64,000 bases of DNA from Egbenema bharatensis (GCF_048077055.1 NZ_CP182236.1:2542001-2606000); one strand, 5' to 3'. Numbered from the stretch's first letter, positions 52,203 to 62,013 are shown. The notes: generated by a model not told the origin, from the letters alone. Program-made: numbers and translations.

Positions 52203-54266
52203 GTGGGCAAAGGTGGGCAAACTGTGAATTTCTTGCGCTTCCTACAATCCTCCTCAACTGAACTGTTGGGAGGACGATACAAGCTGATTGAGCAACTGGG
52301 GGCTGGCGGCTTTGGCGAAACCTTTCTAGCTGAAGACTGCCATTTGCCAGGGCATCCTCGCTGCGTGATTAAACGCTTGAAGCCCCAGGTCAGCAGTATG
52401 GGTGGGCTAAAAACAGCGAAACGGCTATTTGATACGGAAGCCAATGTGCTGTACCTGCTGGGAGAACATGATCAAATTCCGCGTTTGTTGGCTCACTTTG
52501 AACACAATGAAGAATTTTATCTGGCCCAAGAACTGATTGAAGGGCAACCCCTCGATCGGGAGTTGGTGAAGGATCAGCCCTGGCCGGAGGAACAGGTGGT
52601 TGCATTCCTCTACGATCTTTTGCATGTGCTGACGTTTGTCCATCAGCAGGGTGTGATTCACCGGGACATTAAGCCCCAGAATTTGATTCGCCGACGGCAT
52701 GACAATCGGATTGTGCTGATTGATTTCGGAGCGGTGAAGCAAGCCAGTATTCAATTAGCTGATCCCAACTCTGGGCCAACTCGCACGATTTCGATCGGCA
52801 CTCAGGGCTATATGCCGAATGAGCAGGTGGCGGGAAGTCCCCGGTTTAGCAGCGATTTGTATGCGGTGGGCAAGATTGCGATTCAGGCTCTAACAGGTGT
52901 TTCGCCCCGACACCTCCAGGAAGATCCCCACACAGGGGAAGTGATGTGGCGACATCTGGCTCCCCAGGCCAGTGCTGAACTGGTGGAATTTCTGGAAACG
53001 ATGGTGCGCTATGACTTTCGGGCCCGCTATCCTACGGCGATCGAGGCTCTGAGCCAACTCAAGCAGCTTCCGGTTCAGCCCAGTGCCGCTGCGGTACTAC
53101 CCTCGAACCCTGTTTGTGATACCCCCGATCGCCCGCCCCTGCGTCATAAGTCGCCACCGAATGCAGATCCGTTGGAAGCCAATCATCCATTGGTGGTCAA
53201 TCAGTTGGCCGTCAATCAGACGATCGCCGCGACTGATCCCTTCAGCCAGGTTGCCCCCACCTCCGCATCCGCCATTTCAACGACGGCCATTTGGCAATCG
53301 GGGGCTGAATCTAGTGCGCCTCCGCTAGAGGAACTAGAGATTCCTGATGCAACGGCTGTTGAGACTGCGGTGGAGTCGGATATCTCAGAACCACCGATTC
53401 CGGCGGAAGTACCTCAGGCGAAAGTAACTACTGAAGCGACTGCTGCCAGTCAGGTTGCAACTCAAGCGGTGATTCCTGCCCCCAGACCTCAAACGGCTTC
53501 GGGTTTAACCTCCGATCGTCTGGAACGAACTGCCTGGCGTTATTTGCTGATTCCCATGACAGGAATTGCAGCGATCGGCTTACTGATTGCTCTATTCAGA
53601 CCAGCTCCCATCGCACCACCCCCTCCAGAAGCGGCAGTCACCGATTCCAGCACTCCCGATCCCCAAGCTCCCCCTGCTTCCCCCTCTCCTGATCCTGCGG
53701 CCCAGATGGCTGCCCTGCTAACTCAAGCCAACGATCTGCGAGAAGCCCGGCAATTTCTCCAGGCCCTAGAACAGTACGATCGCGCCATTGCCCTGGATAA
53801 TAGTAACCCGGAAGCTCAGTGGGGCCGGTGCTACAGCCTGAACCGTTTGAATCGACTGGATGAGGCGATCGTGGCTTGTGATGCGGCCCTGGCAGTGAAA
53901 CCCGATTATCCAGAGGCGTTGTGGAGTAAGGGATATGCCCTGGATCTGCAAAATAATCCTGCTGCGGCTCTACCGTTCTATGAGCAGGCTATTGCCCTCA
54001 AACCAGATTTTGCGGAAGCCTGGAGCAATAAGGGAACAGCTTTGTTTTATCTCAGTCGCCCAGAAGAGTCTTTGGCTGCGCTGAACAAAGCGACGGAACT
54101 CGATCCCACCCTGGCGGAAGCCTGGAACAATCGGGGGGCCGTTTTGTGGAACCTGCGACGGTTTGATGAGGCAGCACAGTCAGTCGATCGAGCGTTACAG
54201 CTTCAGCCAGATCATCAGGATGCACTCAGCTTGCGGGAGCAGATGCGCCAACGCTTGGGGCGATAA
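52203..54266 (+). CDS. Ser/Thr protein kinase with C-terminal TPR repeats
   Basis: A 687-residue kinase, GTG start at 52203 (a second GTG at 52224 is possible). Kinase domain at about 18-285: GRYKLIEQLGAGGFGET, the Lys in CVIKRLKP, VIHRDIKPQN and IVLIDFGAVK. A long Pro/Ala/Thr-rich linker (about 290-435) follows, then one membrane segment (YLLIPMTGIAAIGLLIALF, about 443-461), a second Pro-rich stretch, and four TPR units at about 500-680 (ALEQYDRAIALDNSNPEAQW, ALPFYEQAIALKPDFAEAWS and others). The N-terminal half resembles the GUN4-linked kinase at 49-50.5 kb, pointing to recent common ancestry. Convergent with the asparaginase gene, ends 42 bp apart. Confidence 0.93.
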   Translation: MGKGGQTVNFLRFLQSSSTELLGGRYKLIEQLGAGGFGETFLAEDCHLPGHPRCVIKRLKPQVSSMGGLKTAKRLFDTEANVLYLLGEHDQIPRLLAHFEHNEEFYLAQELIEGQPLDRELVKDQPWPEEQVVAFLYDLLHVLTFVHQQGVIHRDIKPQNLIRRRHDNRIVLIDFGAVKQASIQLADPNSGPTRTISIGTQGYMPNEQVAGSPRFSSDLYAVGKIAIQALTGVSPRHLQEDPHTGEVMWRHLAPQASAELVEFLETMVRYDFRARYPTAIEALSQLKQLPVQPSAAAVLPSNPVCDTPDRPPLRHKSPPNADPLEANHPLVVNQLAVNQTIAATDPFSQVAPTSASAISTTAIWQSGAESSAPPLEELEIPDATAVETAVESDISEPPIPAEVPQAKVTTEATAASQVATQAVIPAPRPQTASGLTSDRLERTAWRYLLIPMTGIAAIGLLIALFRPAPIAPPPPEAAVTDSSTPDPQAPPASPSPDPAAQMAALLTQANDLREARQFLQALEQYDRAIALDNSNPEAQWGRCYSLNRLNRLDEAIVACDAALAVKPDYPEALWSKGYALDLQNNPAAALPFYEQAIALKPDFAEAWSNKGTALFYLSRPEESLAALNKATELDPTLAEAWNNRGAVLWNLRRFDEAAQSVDRALQLQPDHQDALSLREQMRQRLGR

Positions 54267-54308
54267 TCCTGCTGTTTCCTCCAACACTGATTTAGCGAGG
54301 GAAATCAT

Positions 54309-55427
54309 TTAATATTCATTGAACATGCGTTGAATTTCGCTGACATCATTAGTTTCCAGTAGTGCCAGCATCAGGAGTATCCGAGCTTTTTGAGGCAGGA
54401 GGTTATCTCCTGAAACAAACAAGCCCTCATAGCGGTGCCAGGGCATGACTCGGTTTTCGCCTGCACGGCTACTCCGCACCACCACCACTCCTGCTTCAGC
54501 CGCTTCCCTCAGCGCATCTTCAATTTCAGGCAGCCAGCCATCTCCCATCGCTGCCACAATAATACCCTGACTTCCAGCTTCTACAGCCGCTCTCACCAGT
54601 GCATCATCACAACCTCTGCAACCGTAAATGATATCCACCCTCGGCAGCTCACCCAGAGATGTATATCCTGTTACATCAAACTCAGACCTATAAGTATGTC
54701 TGCGCATAGGCGCACGGTAAAAAGAAATCCGATCTGGATCGGTGCTGCCTAAAGGCCCAAACTCTCGGGATTCAAAAGTTTGCAGTCGATAAATTGCCCC
54801 CTTCGTGACTTCCCGCGCTGAATTGATTTCTTCATTCAGAAGGACTAACACTCCCATGCTGGCAGATTGTGGATCAGCAGCGAGACGTACAGCATTGAAG
54901 TAGTTGCTTGCTGCATCCGAACTGTAGGTGTTGGGAGGGCGTTGTGACCCAACAACCACAACGGGCTTTTCAGTATCAACCGTCAAATGGAGAAAATAGG
55001 CTAGCTCTTCCAGTGCCCAGGTACCACTTGTGACGACAACGCCATCAATTTCTGGATCAGCAACAGCTTGCATGACGGTTGCTGCTGCTAGCGGCATATC
55101 TGTTTGGGCAATGGGTTCTTCATTGAATACCTGAATTGCAGCGATGTTATCAATTTCTGGAACTAAGCCAATGATTTCCTGAGGGGTAAACTGACCATGC
55201 TCACCATAATCAAAATAAGATAATGCTGTCGGTGCTCTGGAGGTAATTGTTCCACCGACGTTGACGTGGGCAATGTTAGGTCTATCTTCAGGATAGGTTT
55301 CCAGTATGCGATACTCTGAGTCAGGGTTGTGATTTGCTTTTGCAACATCACAGATTACGAAAGCAAATGGCGAAATGAGCAACAAGCAGAACAACCGAAT
55401 ATGCAAAATGGAAAATTTCTGAAACAT
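54309..55427 (-). CDS. Exported type II asparaginase homologue with altered catalytic motif
   Basis: A 372-residue protein. Start set at ATG 55427, since AGGAG lies 8 bp upstream and a signal peptide follows directly (FCLLLISPFAFVICDVAKA); an open frame reaches 306 bp further up but lacks such signals. The first catalytic Thr is present (NVGGTITSRA, Thr60). The second motif, normally HGTDTMEE, reads SGTWALEE: Thr136 is kept, but the Asp is Trp137 and the next Thr is Ala138. The Lys that pairs with it is kept (Lys209 in EVTKG, exactly 73 residues on, as in E. coli AnsB). So it probably lies in the periplasm, with changed activity or substrate. Downstream of three amidase genes on the same strand. 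Confidence 0.87.
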   Translation of the reverse strand: MFQKFSILHIRLFCLLLISPFAFVICDVAKANHNPDSEYRILETYPEDRPNIAHVNVGGTITSRAPTALSYFDYGEHGQFTPQEIIGLVPEIDNIAAIQVFNEEPIAQTDMPLAAATVMQAVADPEIDGVVVTSGTWALEELAYFLHLTVDTEKPVVVVGSQRPPNTYSSDAASNYFNAVRLAADPQSASMGVLVLLNEEINSAREVTKGAIYRLQTFESREFGPLGSTDPDRISFYRAPMRRHTYRSEFDVTGYTSLGELPRVDIIYGCRGCDDALVRAAVEAGSQGIIVAAMGDGWLPEIEDALREAAEAGVVVVRSSRAGENRVMPWHRYEGLFVSGDNLLPQKARILLMLALLETNDVSEIQRMFNEY

Positions 55428-55725
55428 TAATCTTACTCCTCTTCTACTCCTCTCATCCCAGACCTTATCTATCAGATCTGCAAAGAAAAATATATTGTTT
55501 CTTACCATTTCAATACTGTCTTCCTCTTTACAAATTACAGTCAATTTACAGATTAAATGAATCAAATCAAAAAGCTCATCCTCAGAATTAAAGGATGAGC
55601 ATGGAACATACATTTCTCTGTGCCTGGAATTAAGGCGAGATTCAAGGCTCGCTTGATTAAAATTCCAGAGGAACTCGCTGACGGTCTTTAACAAAACTGA
55701 ACTGCGATCGGGCAACGTTTCCGCA
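55428..55725. other. 298-bp spacer between asparaginase and amidase genes
   Basis: The minus strand stays open in the asparaginase frame for 102 codons here, but with no signal peptide, no family match and no ribosome site. Regarded as leader sequence. Confidence 0.4.
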
Positions 55726-57564
55726 CTACACAAATTCAGCGGCTGTGATTAAGGACGCATCAATGCCTCTCAGCACCGCTAACACATCTTTGTCTAGCTG
55801 AATTCGAGTATTCTGCCCAATGGAAGTAATCGTTAAATCATCAAACTTGATTCCTTCACTCAGTTCAATCTGATCGAGTTCAACCTTGTAGTCTGCGATC
55901 ACCTTTCTACCTGGACCTGTTTCTAACACAAAGGTCTTTCCGGTATCTCTATCAGAACCTGTTCCGCCAAACAGCAACTCATCAACAGACTTGAGATCGG
56001 GGACTGTATTTGGCGCTACACGATGCTTTGTTGCTTGTTCAAAATCGTAAGCATAGCCCAAAATGTCTGCTTCACCATAGTAGCCTCCCATGAAGCTGAG
56101 GGAAGCAGGAGCATTGCCCTGGGTATAGCCCATCGGCACAGTCACGATAGGCAACCCCATCACATTTGACTCAGCATCCGCATTGCGATTAAAGGGAACC
56201 GGTCCCGTTCGACCCGACTCATCTGGGATTGCTGCACGTAAGGTGGGAAACACAAATGCATCAATTCCAAGCTCTGCGACGAACGGTTCAAAATCATTGA
56301 CACGCCATTGTTCTAATGCGTTCAAAACAGTTTGCAGGGCTTCATCTTCAAACGATCGCGGTGTCCCTTCTTCAAGGGCTTTCAGCGTTTGAACCAGAGC
56401 CGTGTCAGAGAATTCTCCTGTAATGGCACTTTTCACATCTACCAAAGAGCTAAACTCTGGGTTGTCGAGGTTCTTGATGAATTCCTCTAGATAGAAAGCT
56501 GCATTTTCCCTATTCCAATCAGGAAACTCATCTTCGGGCCAGCCATACTCCCATTCCTCATCTCGGTTAATCCACTTGGAAAGGTAGGGGGCTGTGTCTA
56601 CTTCAATGACGGTTGCTCCTTGTTCTTCCAAGGTCTGTATCGCTGCTGCAAACAGTGTTGCAATCTCAGGGTCAAGCTCAAACCCTTCACCCAATTCTTG
56701 ATCTTTACCAATGTAGATTTTAGGGACGGCAAGCAACTTTCCTTCTAGTGCCGTATCGCTCAAAACTTCAGACGACGCATACGACGCTGGGCGATCGTCA
56801 AATCCTTCAGGACGATAGGGAAACCACAGATCATCTGGATTATCTTGCACCAAAACATCCATCATAAGGGCTGTGTCGGTGACGCTGCGGGTTAGGGGGC
56901 CAATTACATCCCGGAATGGGGCTAGGGGAATGGTTCCAGCAACTGAAACAAGTCCTCGACTTGGTTTAATGCCGACGAGGGAGCCGGCGGCACTGGGAAT
57001 CACGATCGACCCACCCGTTTCTCCTCCCATGCCTGCCATTGCAAAGTTTGCCGCGATCGCAGCCCCCGTTCCCGAACTCGATCCTCCGGTTTCTTTGTTC
57101 AGATTGTAGGGATTGCGAGTTTCACCAAACAAGTTGCTGAATCCCCGGACACCACTGGCAAAACTGTCCATATTCGTTTGACCAAGGATGATTGCCCCTG
57201 CCTCTCGCATTTTGGCAACCACAAATGCGTCATTCGCTGCAACAAAATCTTGGAAGCCTCTAACGCCGCCGCTCGTTGCCAGCCCTGCTACGTTATAAGA
57301 ATCTTTGACCAGGACAGGAATGCCATGAAGGGGTCCTAAAATTTTACCTTCGGTGCGCAGCTTGTCTAACTGCTCGGCTTGCTCAAGGGCATCGGGAGTG
57401 AGAGACACAACCGAATTGAGATAGGTTCCGGTCAGTTCGTCATCGTAGATGGAAATTCGATCGAGGTAGTATTGAGTCAGGTCAACTGCTGAGAGTTCTC
57501 CCGCCTCCATTGCGGTCAGGGCTTCTGAGATGCTGAGTTCGAGTAAAGAAAGTTTCGTTGTCAT
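55726..57564 (-). CDS. Amidase-signature hydrolase with RTX-type C-terminal secretion tail
   Basis: A 612-residue amidase; ATG at 57564, with AGGAG 10 bp upstream. The Ser-cisSer-Lys triad is intact: Lys87 (PVLVKDSY), cis-Ser162 (TGGSSSGTG) and Ser186 (ETGGSIVIPS), with the spacing of GatA. After about residue 520 comes a tail: GGTGSDRDTG, then LDQIELSEGIKFDDLTITSI and VLAVLRGIDASLITAAEFV. This is the end sequence typical of RTX proteins and other cyanobacterial type I-secreted enzymes, but with only one faint nonapeptide. So the enzyme may be secreted. It should cleave an amide; substrate unknown. A related gene with a full RTX domain lies 388 bp upstream. Confidence 0.88.
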   Translation of the reverse strand: MTTKLSLLELSISEALTAMEAGELSAVDLTQYYLDRISIYDDELTGTYLNSVVSLTPDALEQAEQLDKLRTEGKILGPLHGIPVLVKDSYNVAGLATSGGVRGFQDFVAANDAFVVAKMREAGAIILGQTNMDSFASGVRGFSNLFGETRNPYNLNKETGGSSSGTGAAIAANFAMAGMGGETGGSIVIPSAAGSLVGIKPSRGLVSVAGTIPLAPFRDVIGPLTRSVTDTALMMDVLVQDNPDDLWFPYRPEGFDDRPASYASSEVLSDTALEGKLLAVPKIYIGKDQELGEGFELDPEIATLFAAAIQTLEEQGATVIEVDTAPYLSKWINRDEEWEYGWPEDEFPDWNRENAAFYLEEFIKNLDNPEFSSLVDVKSAITGEFSDTALVQTLKALEEGTPRSFEDEALQTVLNALEQWRVNDFEPFVAELGIDAFVFPTLRAAIPDESGRTGPVPFNRNADAESNVMGLPIVTVPMGYTQGNAPASLSFMGGYYGEADILGYAYDFEQATKHRVAPNTVPDLKSVDELLFGGTGSDRDTGKTFVLETGPGRKVIADYKVELDQIELSEGIKFDDLTITSIGQNTRIQLDKDVLAVLRGIDASLITAAEFV

Positions 57565-57951
57565 TGAATGAAATCTCCTGGTAGATGAACGCAAGAGCTG
57601 AAATCAGCTCAGTACTTTTTAGTGGGACAAAGAAGCCCTCAGGAAAGGCTATGACCTGAATAGGTGATACAAATTTTCCTGACTGAGAGATACTCTGTGA
57701 ATTACTTCTGCGATCGTTTAAGAAACACAAGAGAAATAGTTAAACGATCGCAGAAAAGCAAACTTGTACTTTCAGTAGATCTAAAATAGGTTCGTTTCAC
57801 AGTGAACCCTGGGGTTGATCCCCCTAAATCCCCCTTAAAAAGAGGGACTTCAACCCCTCTTCGGTTTGTGCTGCGCACACGCTCCGCGAACGGTTCCCCC
57901 TTTTCAAGGGGGGCTAGGGGGGATCTAAACAAGGGTTGTGATCTACTGACT
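57565..57951. other. 387-bp spacer with repeat C
   Basis: Contains the repeat C element at 57817-57925. The part just upstream of the amidase start holds a ribosome site and presumably a promoter. No gene is visible. Confidence 0.5.
57817..57925. repeat. Dispersed repeat C: 109-bp element with GATCCCCC...GGGGGATC ends
   Basis: Begins GATCCCCCTAAATCCCCC and ends GGGGGCTAGGGGGGATC. The middle has GTGCTGCGCACACGCTCCGC. Related to the 75-bp copy at 17570-17644. Confidence 0.75.
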
Positions 57952-60141
57952 TTAGGTAAAGACAAAATCAGTCGCGGCAAAGGCAGTTGCTTCAGTATCC
58001 AGGAAGGTGGCAACGGGCGTATCCCCCACACTGATCAGCGTATCTTCTTCAATCTGAGTAAAGGAAAGCTCCTCAAAGCTCAGCCCCAAATCTGCAAACC
58101 CGATCACATCGACTCCACTTTCATTCGGCGCTGCGGGAAGCTCACCATTGGCAATCCAGAATTGGTCAGCCCCAGCACCCCCCGTTAGCAAGTTGTCGCC
58201 TCCAGCACCCACAAACAACTGGTCATCCCCCTGGTCGCCAAAGAGGGTATCGTTACTGCCTGCAAAGAGCGTATCGTTGCCCAGCCCACCAGAGAGCAAG
58301 TTGCCCCCTCGACCTTGGGAAGCATCCAGCAAATCATCCCCTGCTTCGCCATAGGCTCTGTCATTGAGCCCCACAAAGATGGTGTCATCGCCATCCCCTG
58401 CATAGATCAGGTTGCCACCAGAGATGGCAGCAGTGGTGTCAATCAGGTCATCCCCTGCATCGGCAACAACAGTATCAGCGTTGCCATCAAAGTCGGTAAG
58501 TTCTCCGGCAATAATTACGTCATCGGCTTCAGTGCCCTGAACTAGCACCTCAGTCACATACTCAAATTCTTCACCTTCCAGAGCAGGTAACAGCGGGGGT
58601 GCTTCCCGTAGCTGGGTTTCCTGTTCTAAAGAGTAAGCTAAACCAATCAGAGTCGGCTCACTATAGGGGACACCTGTGAACGAGATGGTAATTGGCAAGC
58701 CATCCTCGCTGAATCCTGCTGGCACAGTAATATCGGAGAAGCCCAGAAGACTGGCAATCTCTACACCACGAATGGGAGCAGCCGGAAGGATTTCGACAAA
58801 CGATGGATCGGTGACACCTTGGAAGGGTGAAGCCAGAGTTCGAGTGGTGGGGAAAACGATCGCATCCAGTCCATTGCTTTCATAGATCTCAAAGAAAGTT
58901 TCTCGGAGTGCTGGAATGACGTTTTCAACCACATCAATATATTCTGGATTGCTCAACCCACCATACGCTTGAATATTCTTCAAGCCTTGTAATCTAGCAG
59001 GTGGAACTAAATCCGCAAACTCTGGTGATTCTGCGATCGCAATGATATCTTCCAGCGTCTTAGGATAGCCCTCATCAAGGGTCGCCAGGTACTCAGCCAG
59101 TTGAGGAGGAAACTCCGCTAATCCAATCGATCGTGATGCATTGATCATCGTGGTCAGCAACTCATTGGACAGTTCCAATTCAATGATCGTTGCGCCCAGT
59201 TCTTCCATTAACTGAATCGATTCATTAATTAGACGATCGACTTCTGGATCACCCCCAAACCAAGGTAGACCAACCCCTATAGTAGCCCCATCCAAAGCAC
59301 CTGTCTGCAAAAATTGCGTGTAGTCATCGAAGAACTTATCGGGTTGAACCGGGGGAGCCGGAATTAACGTCTGAAAAATCGGATCATCTGGGACATACTC
59401 AACCATGGGTCCCAGAGCTATAACCGCATCTGTTACCGTTCGCGCCATTGGTCCAATCCCATCGCGGGAAAGCGCGAAAGGAATAATGCCCTCCAACGGA
59501 ATCAAACCGCGTGTTGGGCGGATACCCACGATACCGTTGAAGGAGGAAGGTCCCCGAATCGAGCCACCTGTATCACTTCCCGTTCCCAGCACCGCAAAGT
59601 TAGCCGCGACTGCCGCACCTGTGCCTCCGCTAGAGCCAGAAGCATTGCGGTTGAAATTGTAAGGATTGCGAGTTTCTCCACCAAACTCAGTGTAAATGCC
59701 TAATCCACCTCTACCAGCAAACTCACGCATGTTTGCTTTACCCAAGATGATGGCTCCGTCCTCCCGCAATAGTGCCGTAGAAGGAGCATCCTTGGGCGGA
59801 ATGGAATCCTTAAGGACGATCGAGCCAGCCGTTGTTGGCATATCGAACGTATCAAAGTTGTCTTTTAGAACGATCGGAATTCCATGCAAGGGACCTTTTA
59901 TAGTACCTGCTTGGCGTGCTGCATCCAGTTCTCGCGCAATCTCAAGGGCATTTGGGTTCACACTAATCATGGAGTTCAGTGCTGGGCCCTTTTGATCGTA
60001 AGTTTCGATCCGGTTGAGGTAAAGTTGCACCAGTTGTTCAGCCGTCAACGCTCCAAAATCAAAGGCTTTCGTGATCTCTGCGATCGTCGCCTCTATGAGC
60101 TTAAATGTGGTTGGAGCTGATAAGCGAAACGTCGTTACCAC
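57952..60141 (-). CDS. Amidase-signature hydrolase fused to RTX calcium-binding repeats
   Basis: A 729-residue protein; GTG start at 60141 with AGGAG 8 bp upstream. Amidase core at about 15-530 with Lys93 (PIVLKDNF), cis-Ser170 (ASGSSGGTG) and Ser194 (DTGGSIRGPS), so the catalytic triad is whole. Residues about 535-680 are RTX nonapeptides: GTEADDVI, AGDGDDTIFV, GEAGDDLLDA, GGLGNDTLFA, GDQGDDQLFV, GGAGADQFWI. The end (LSFEELSFTQIEEDTLISVG, FAATDFVFT) looks like a type I secretion tail. Calcium outside the cell would fold the repeats. Paired with the amidase at 55.7-57.6 kb, from which it probably split by duplication. An adaptor gene of HlyD type exists at 32-33.7 kb. Confidence 0.92.
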   Translation of the reverse strand: MVTTFRLSAPTTFKLIEATIAEITKAFDFGALTAEQLVQLYLNRIETYDQKGPALNSMISVNPNALEIARELDAARQAGTIKGPLHGIPIVLKDNFDTFDMPTTAGSIVLKDSIPPKDAPSTALLREDGAIILGKANMREFAGRGGLGIYTEFGGETRNPYNFNRNASGSSGGTGAAVAANFAVLGTGSDTGGSIRGPSSFNGIVGIRPTRGLIPLEGIIPFALSRDGIGPMARTVTDAVIALGPMVEYVPDDPIFQTLIPAPPVQPDKFFDDYTQFLQTGALDGATIGVGLPWFGGDPEVDRLINESIQLMEELGATIIELELSNELLTTMINASRSIGLAEFPPQLAEYLATLDEGYPKTLEDIIAIAESPEFADLVPPARLQGLKNIQAYGGLSNPEYIDVVENVIPALRETFFEIYESNGLDAIVFPTTRTLASPFQGVTDPSFVEILPAAPIRGVEIASLLGFSDITVPAGFSEDGLPITISFTGVPYSEPTLIGLAYSLEQETQLREAPPLLPALEGEEFEYVTEVLVQGTEADDVIIAGELTDFDGNADTVVADAGDDLIDTTAAISGGNLIYAGDGDDTIFVGLNDRAYGEAGDDLLDASQGRGGNLLSGGLGNDTLFAGSNDTLFGDQGDDQLFVGAGGDNLLTGGAGADQFWIANGELPAAPNESGVDVIGFADLGLSFEELSFTQIEEDTLISVGDTPVATFLDTEATAFAATDFVFT

Positions 60142-60561
60142 GTTCGATCTCCTCTAATAAAAACCAAAAACTTGTTTGAATTTCGCATTCACTTTTGTCT
60201 ACTGAATCATAGAACTCAAGTATTCATTTTTTTGGTAATTCTAGCTACATTAAATCATCTAAAAAGATTAACTTTTGTTCTGAGTTAAATTTATGAAGTG
60301 ACGACAAGAATTTGTCCCTTATATACTTCTCAAGGTGAGATTAAGAGTAAAATCGATCGGTTATATTGATCTTTTACAAATACTCGATCGCATCAAAAAT
60401 TAGCTACGAGAACACGGTTTCTGAAAAACACAGCATTTTTTTGGCATAAAAAACTTATCTAGGATTAATTACTTCAAACCTCCTCAGAGTGATCGATATT
60501 GAATTTGTTTCCATGTGAGAGTAAGGAGAAAACTTTCTCCTTGCGTTGGTAACTGAGGATA
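60142..60561. other. 420-bp A/T-rich spacer within the amidase locus
   Basis: Upstream of the RTX amidase and downstream of the third amidase. Clearly richer in A and T than its surroundings. No hairpin or known operator was identified; it probably holds the promoter for the RTX amidase. Confidence 0.4.
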
Positions 60562-62013
60562 CTACAACCTCAACTGATCAAGCAAAGTTGGGTGGCGATC
60601 GCCCCAAGGAGCAGCACGCTCAAATACCGCAGAAGCCTTGAGAACTAAGGGATCATCTAAGTGCCGTCCAATGATTTGTAGCCCAATGGGTAAACCGTCA
60701 TCAGTCCATCCAACTGGTATGGTTGCCGCAGGCTGCCCAGTCATGTTGATGGGAAAGGTAAAAGCTAACCACTCAAACGGTTCGACCTGCCGACCATCAA
60801 TGACTTCTGGTCCCTGAATTCCAATTTCAAATGGAGGAACAGCCAGGGTTGGGGTCAGTAGCAGGTCATACTGACGCATGAATTTCCACATTTTGTTATT
60901 GAGGGCTTTTCGAGCTAATACGGCGTTGGTAAAATCTTCTGCTGTCCATTGTCTGTTAAGGAATTCAACCAGATGGGGAGACATTTTATCTCCCAATTGC
61001 TCTGCCATTTTTCGCATTCCCACCAGGTCAGAATCCAACGCAACAAGTGCCCAAAACGTATCGTAGGGATTCTCCCATCCTGGATTCGCTTCCTCGACAA
61101 TGCAACCCAATGCCTGCTCAAACACTTTCACCGCATTACCCACAATTTGTCGAACTTGCGGATCAACGGCTGCATACCCCCAATCGGGACTATAGGCAAC
61201 TTTCAGCCCCTTAATGTCTCCCTCTAACACCTTCATCCAATCAAAATCGGCAGTGGGCAAACTGTGACGATCGCGATCGTCTGATCCTGCAATGACAGAA
61301 AGCATGAGCGCGCTATCAGCAACAGTGCGACTCATAGGGCCAATATGTTCTAAAGATTCCCAACTTGAAACTCCTGGATATCGCTCATCTCGACAACCGG
61401 GATATAGGGGAACTCTTCCCATTGAAGCTTTCATGCCATATAACCCGCAAAAGCTGCTCGGAATGCGGATTGACCCACCGCCATCACTGCCGATCGCAAA
61501 CGGCACCATTCCAGTAGCGACAGCGGCTCCTGAACCGCCACTGGAACCTCCCGATGTTAATTCTGGATTCCAGGGATTGCGCGTTGTTTCAAATACCGGG
61601 TTGTGCGCTACACCGCTATAACCAAACTCTGGCACATTCGTCTTGCCCAGAATCACCGCACCTGCTGCCTTCAACCGCTCAACCACCACATCGTCTTCCT
61701 CTGGGACAAAATCAATGTAAGCCGCCGAGCCTGAAACCGTGTGGATTCCGGCAGTACAAACCAAATCTTTGATGCCGATGGGAACCCCAGCCAGTGGCCC
61801 CACTGCATGGCCCGCCATAATATCTGCCTCGATCTGTTTAGCAGTGGCGATGGCTAAATCCGGTGTTGGAGTACAAAATGCATGGAGTGCCGGTTCTAGC
61901 TGGCTCATCCGCGCCAAAGCCGCTTCCGTAACTTCAACAGGCGAAAGCGCTTTGCTTTGAATCAAGCGTGACAATGTAACTGCATCCAGACGGCAAATGT
62001 CATTCGCAGACAC
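60562..62013 (-). CDS. Amidase (GatA-like amidase-signature family)
   Basis: A 483-residue amidase without a tail; GTG start at 62013 with a strong AGGAGG ribosome site. Triad: Lys82 (PIGIKDLV), cis-Ser157 (TSGGSSGGSGAAV) and Ser181 (SDGGGSIRIPSSF), spaced as in GatA. It is probably cytoplasmic. It is not the gatA of the tRNA amidotransferase in my reading, because it lies with a transporter gene and lacks the expected partners; its ending (PAATIPVGWTDDGLPIGLQI) is shared by the whole family. It lies 40 bp after the NCS1 permease gene, so the pair is likely an operon for import and hydrolysis of an amide-containing compound. Confidence 0.92.
   Translation of the reverse strand: MSANDICRLDAVTLSRLIQSKALSPVEVTEAALARMSQLEPALHAFCTPTPDLAIATAKQIEADIMAGHAVGPLAGVPIGIKDLVCTAGIHTVSGSAAYIDFVPEEDDVVVERLKAAGAVILGKTNVPEFGYSGVAHNPVFETTRNPWNPELTSGGSSGGSGAAVATGMVPFAIGSDGGGSIRIPSSFCGLYGMKASMGRVPLYPGCRDERYPGVSSWESLEHIGPMSRTVADSALMLSVIAGSDDRDRHSLPTADFDWMKVLEGDIKGLKVAYSPDWGYAAVDPQVRQIVGNAVKVFEQALGCIVEEANPGWENPYDTFWALVALDSDLVGMRKMAEQLGDKMSPHLVEFLNRQWTAEDFTNAVLARKALNNKMWKFMRQYDLLLTPTLAVPPFEIGIQGPEVIDGRQVEPFEWLAFTFPINMTGQPAATIPVGWTDDGLPIGLQIIGRHLDDPLVLKASAVFERAAPWGDRHPTLLDQLRL

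Noticed and set aside
55428..55733. Upstream extension of the asparaginase frame by 102 codons
   Set aside because: The internal ATG at 55427 has a good ribosome site and is followed directly by a signal peptide, which an extension would bury.
60562..62013. gatA of the Glu-tRNA(Gln) amidotransferase
   Set aside because: The active-site pattern fits the whole amidase family. The gene pairs with a transporter, and two further amidases lie nearby, so a catabolic amidase is more likely.
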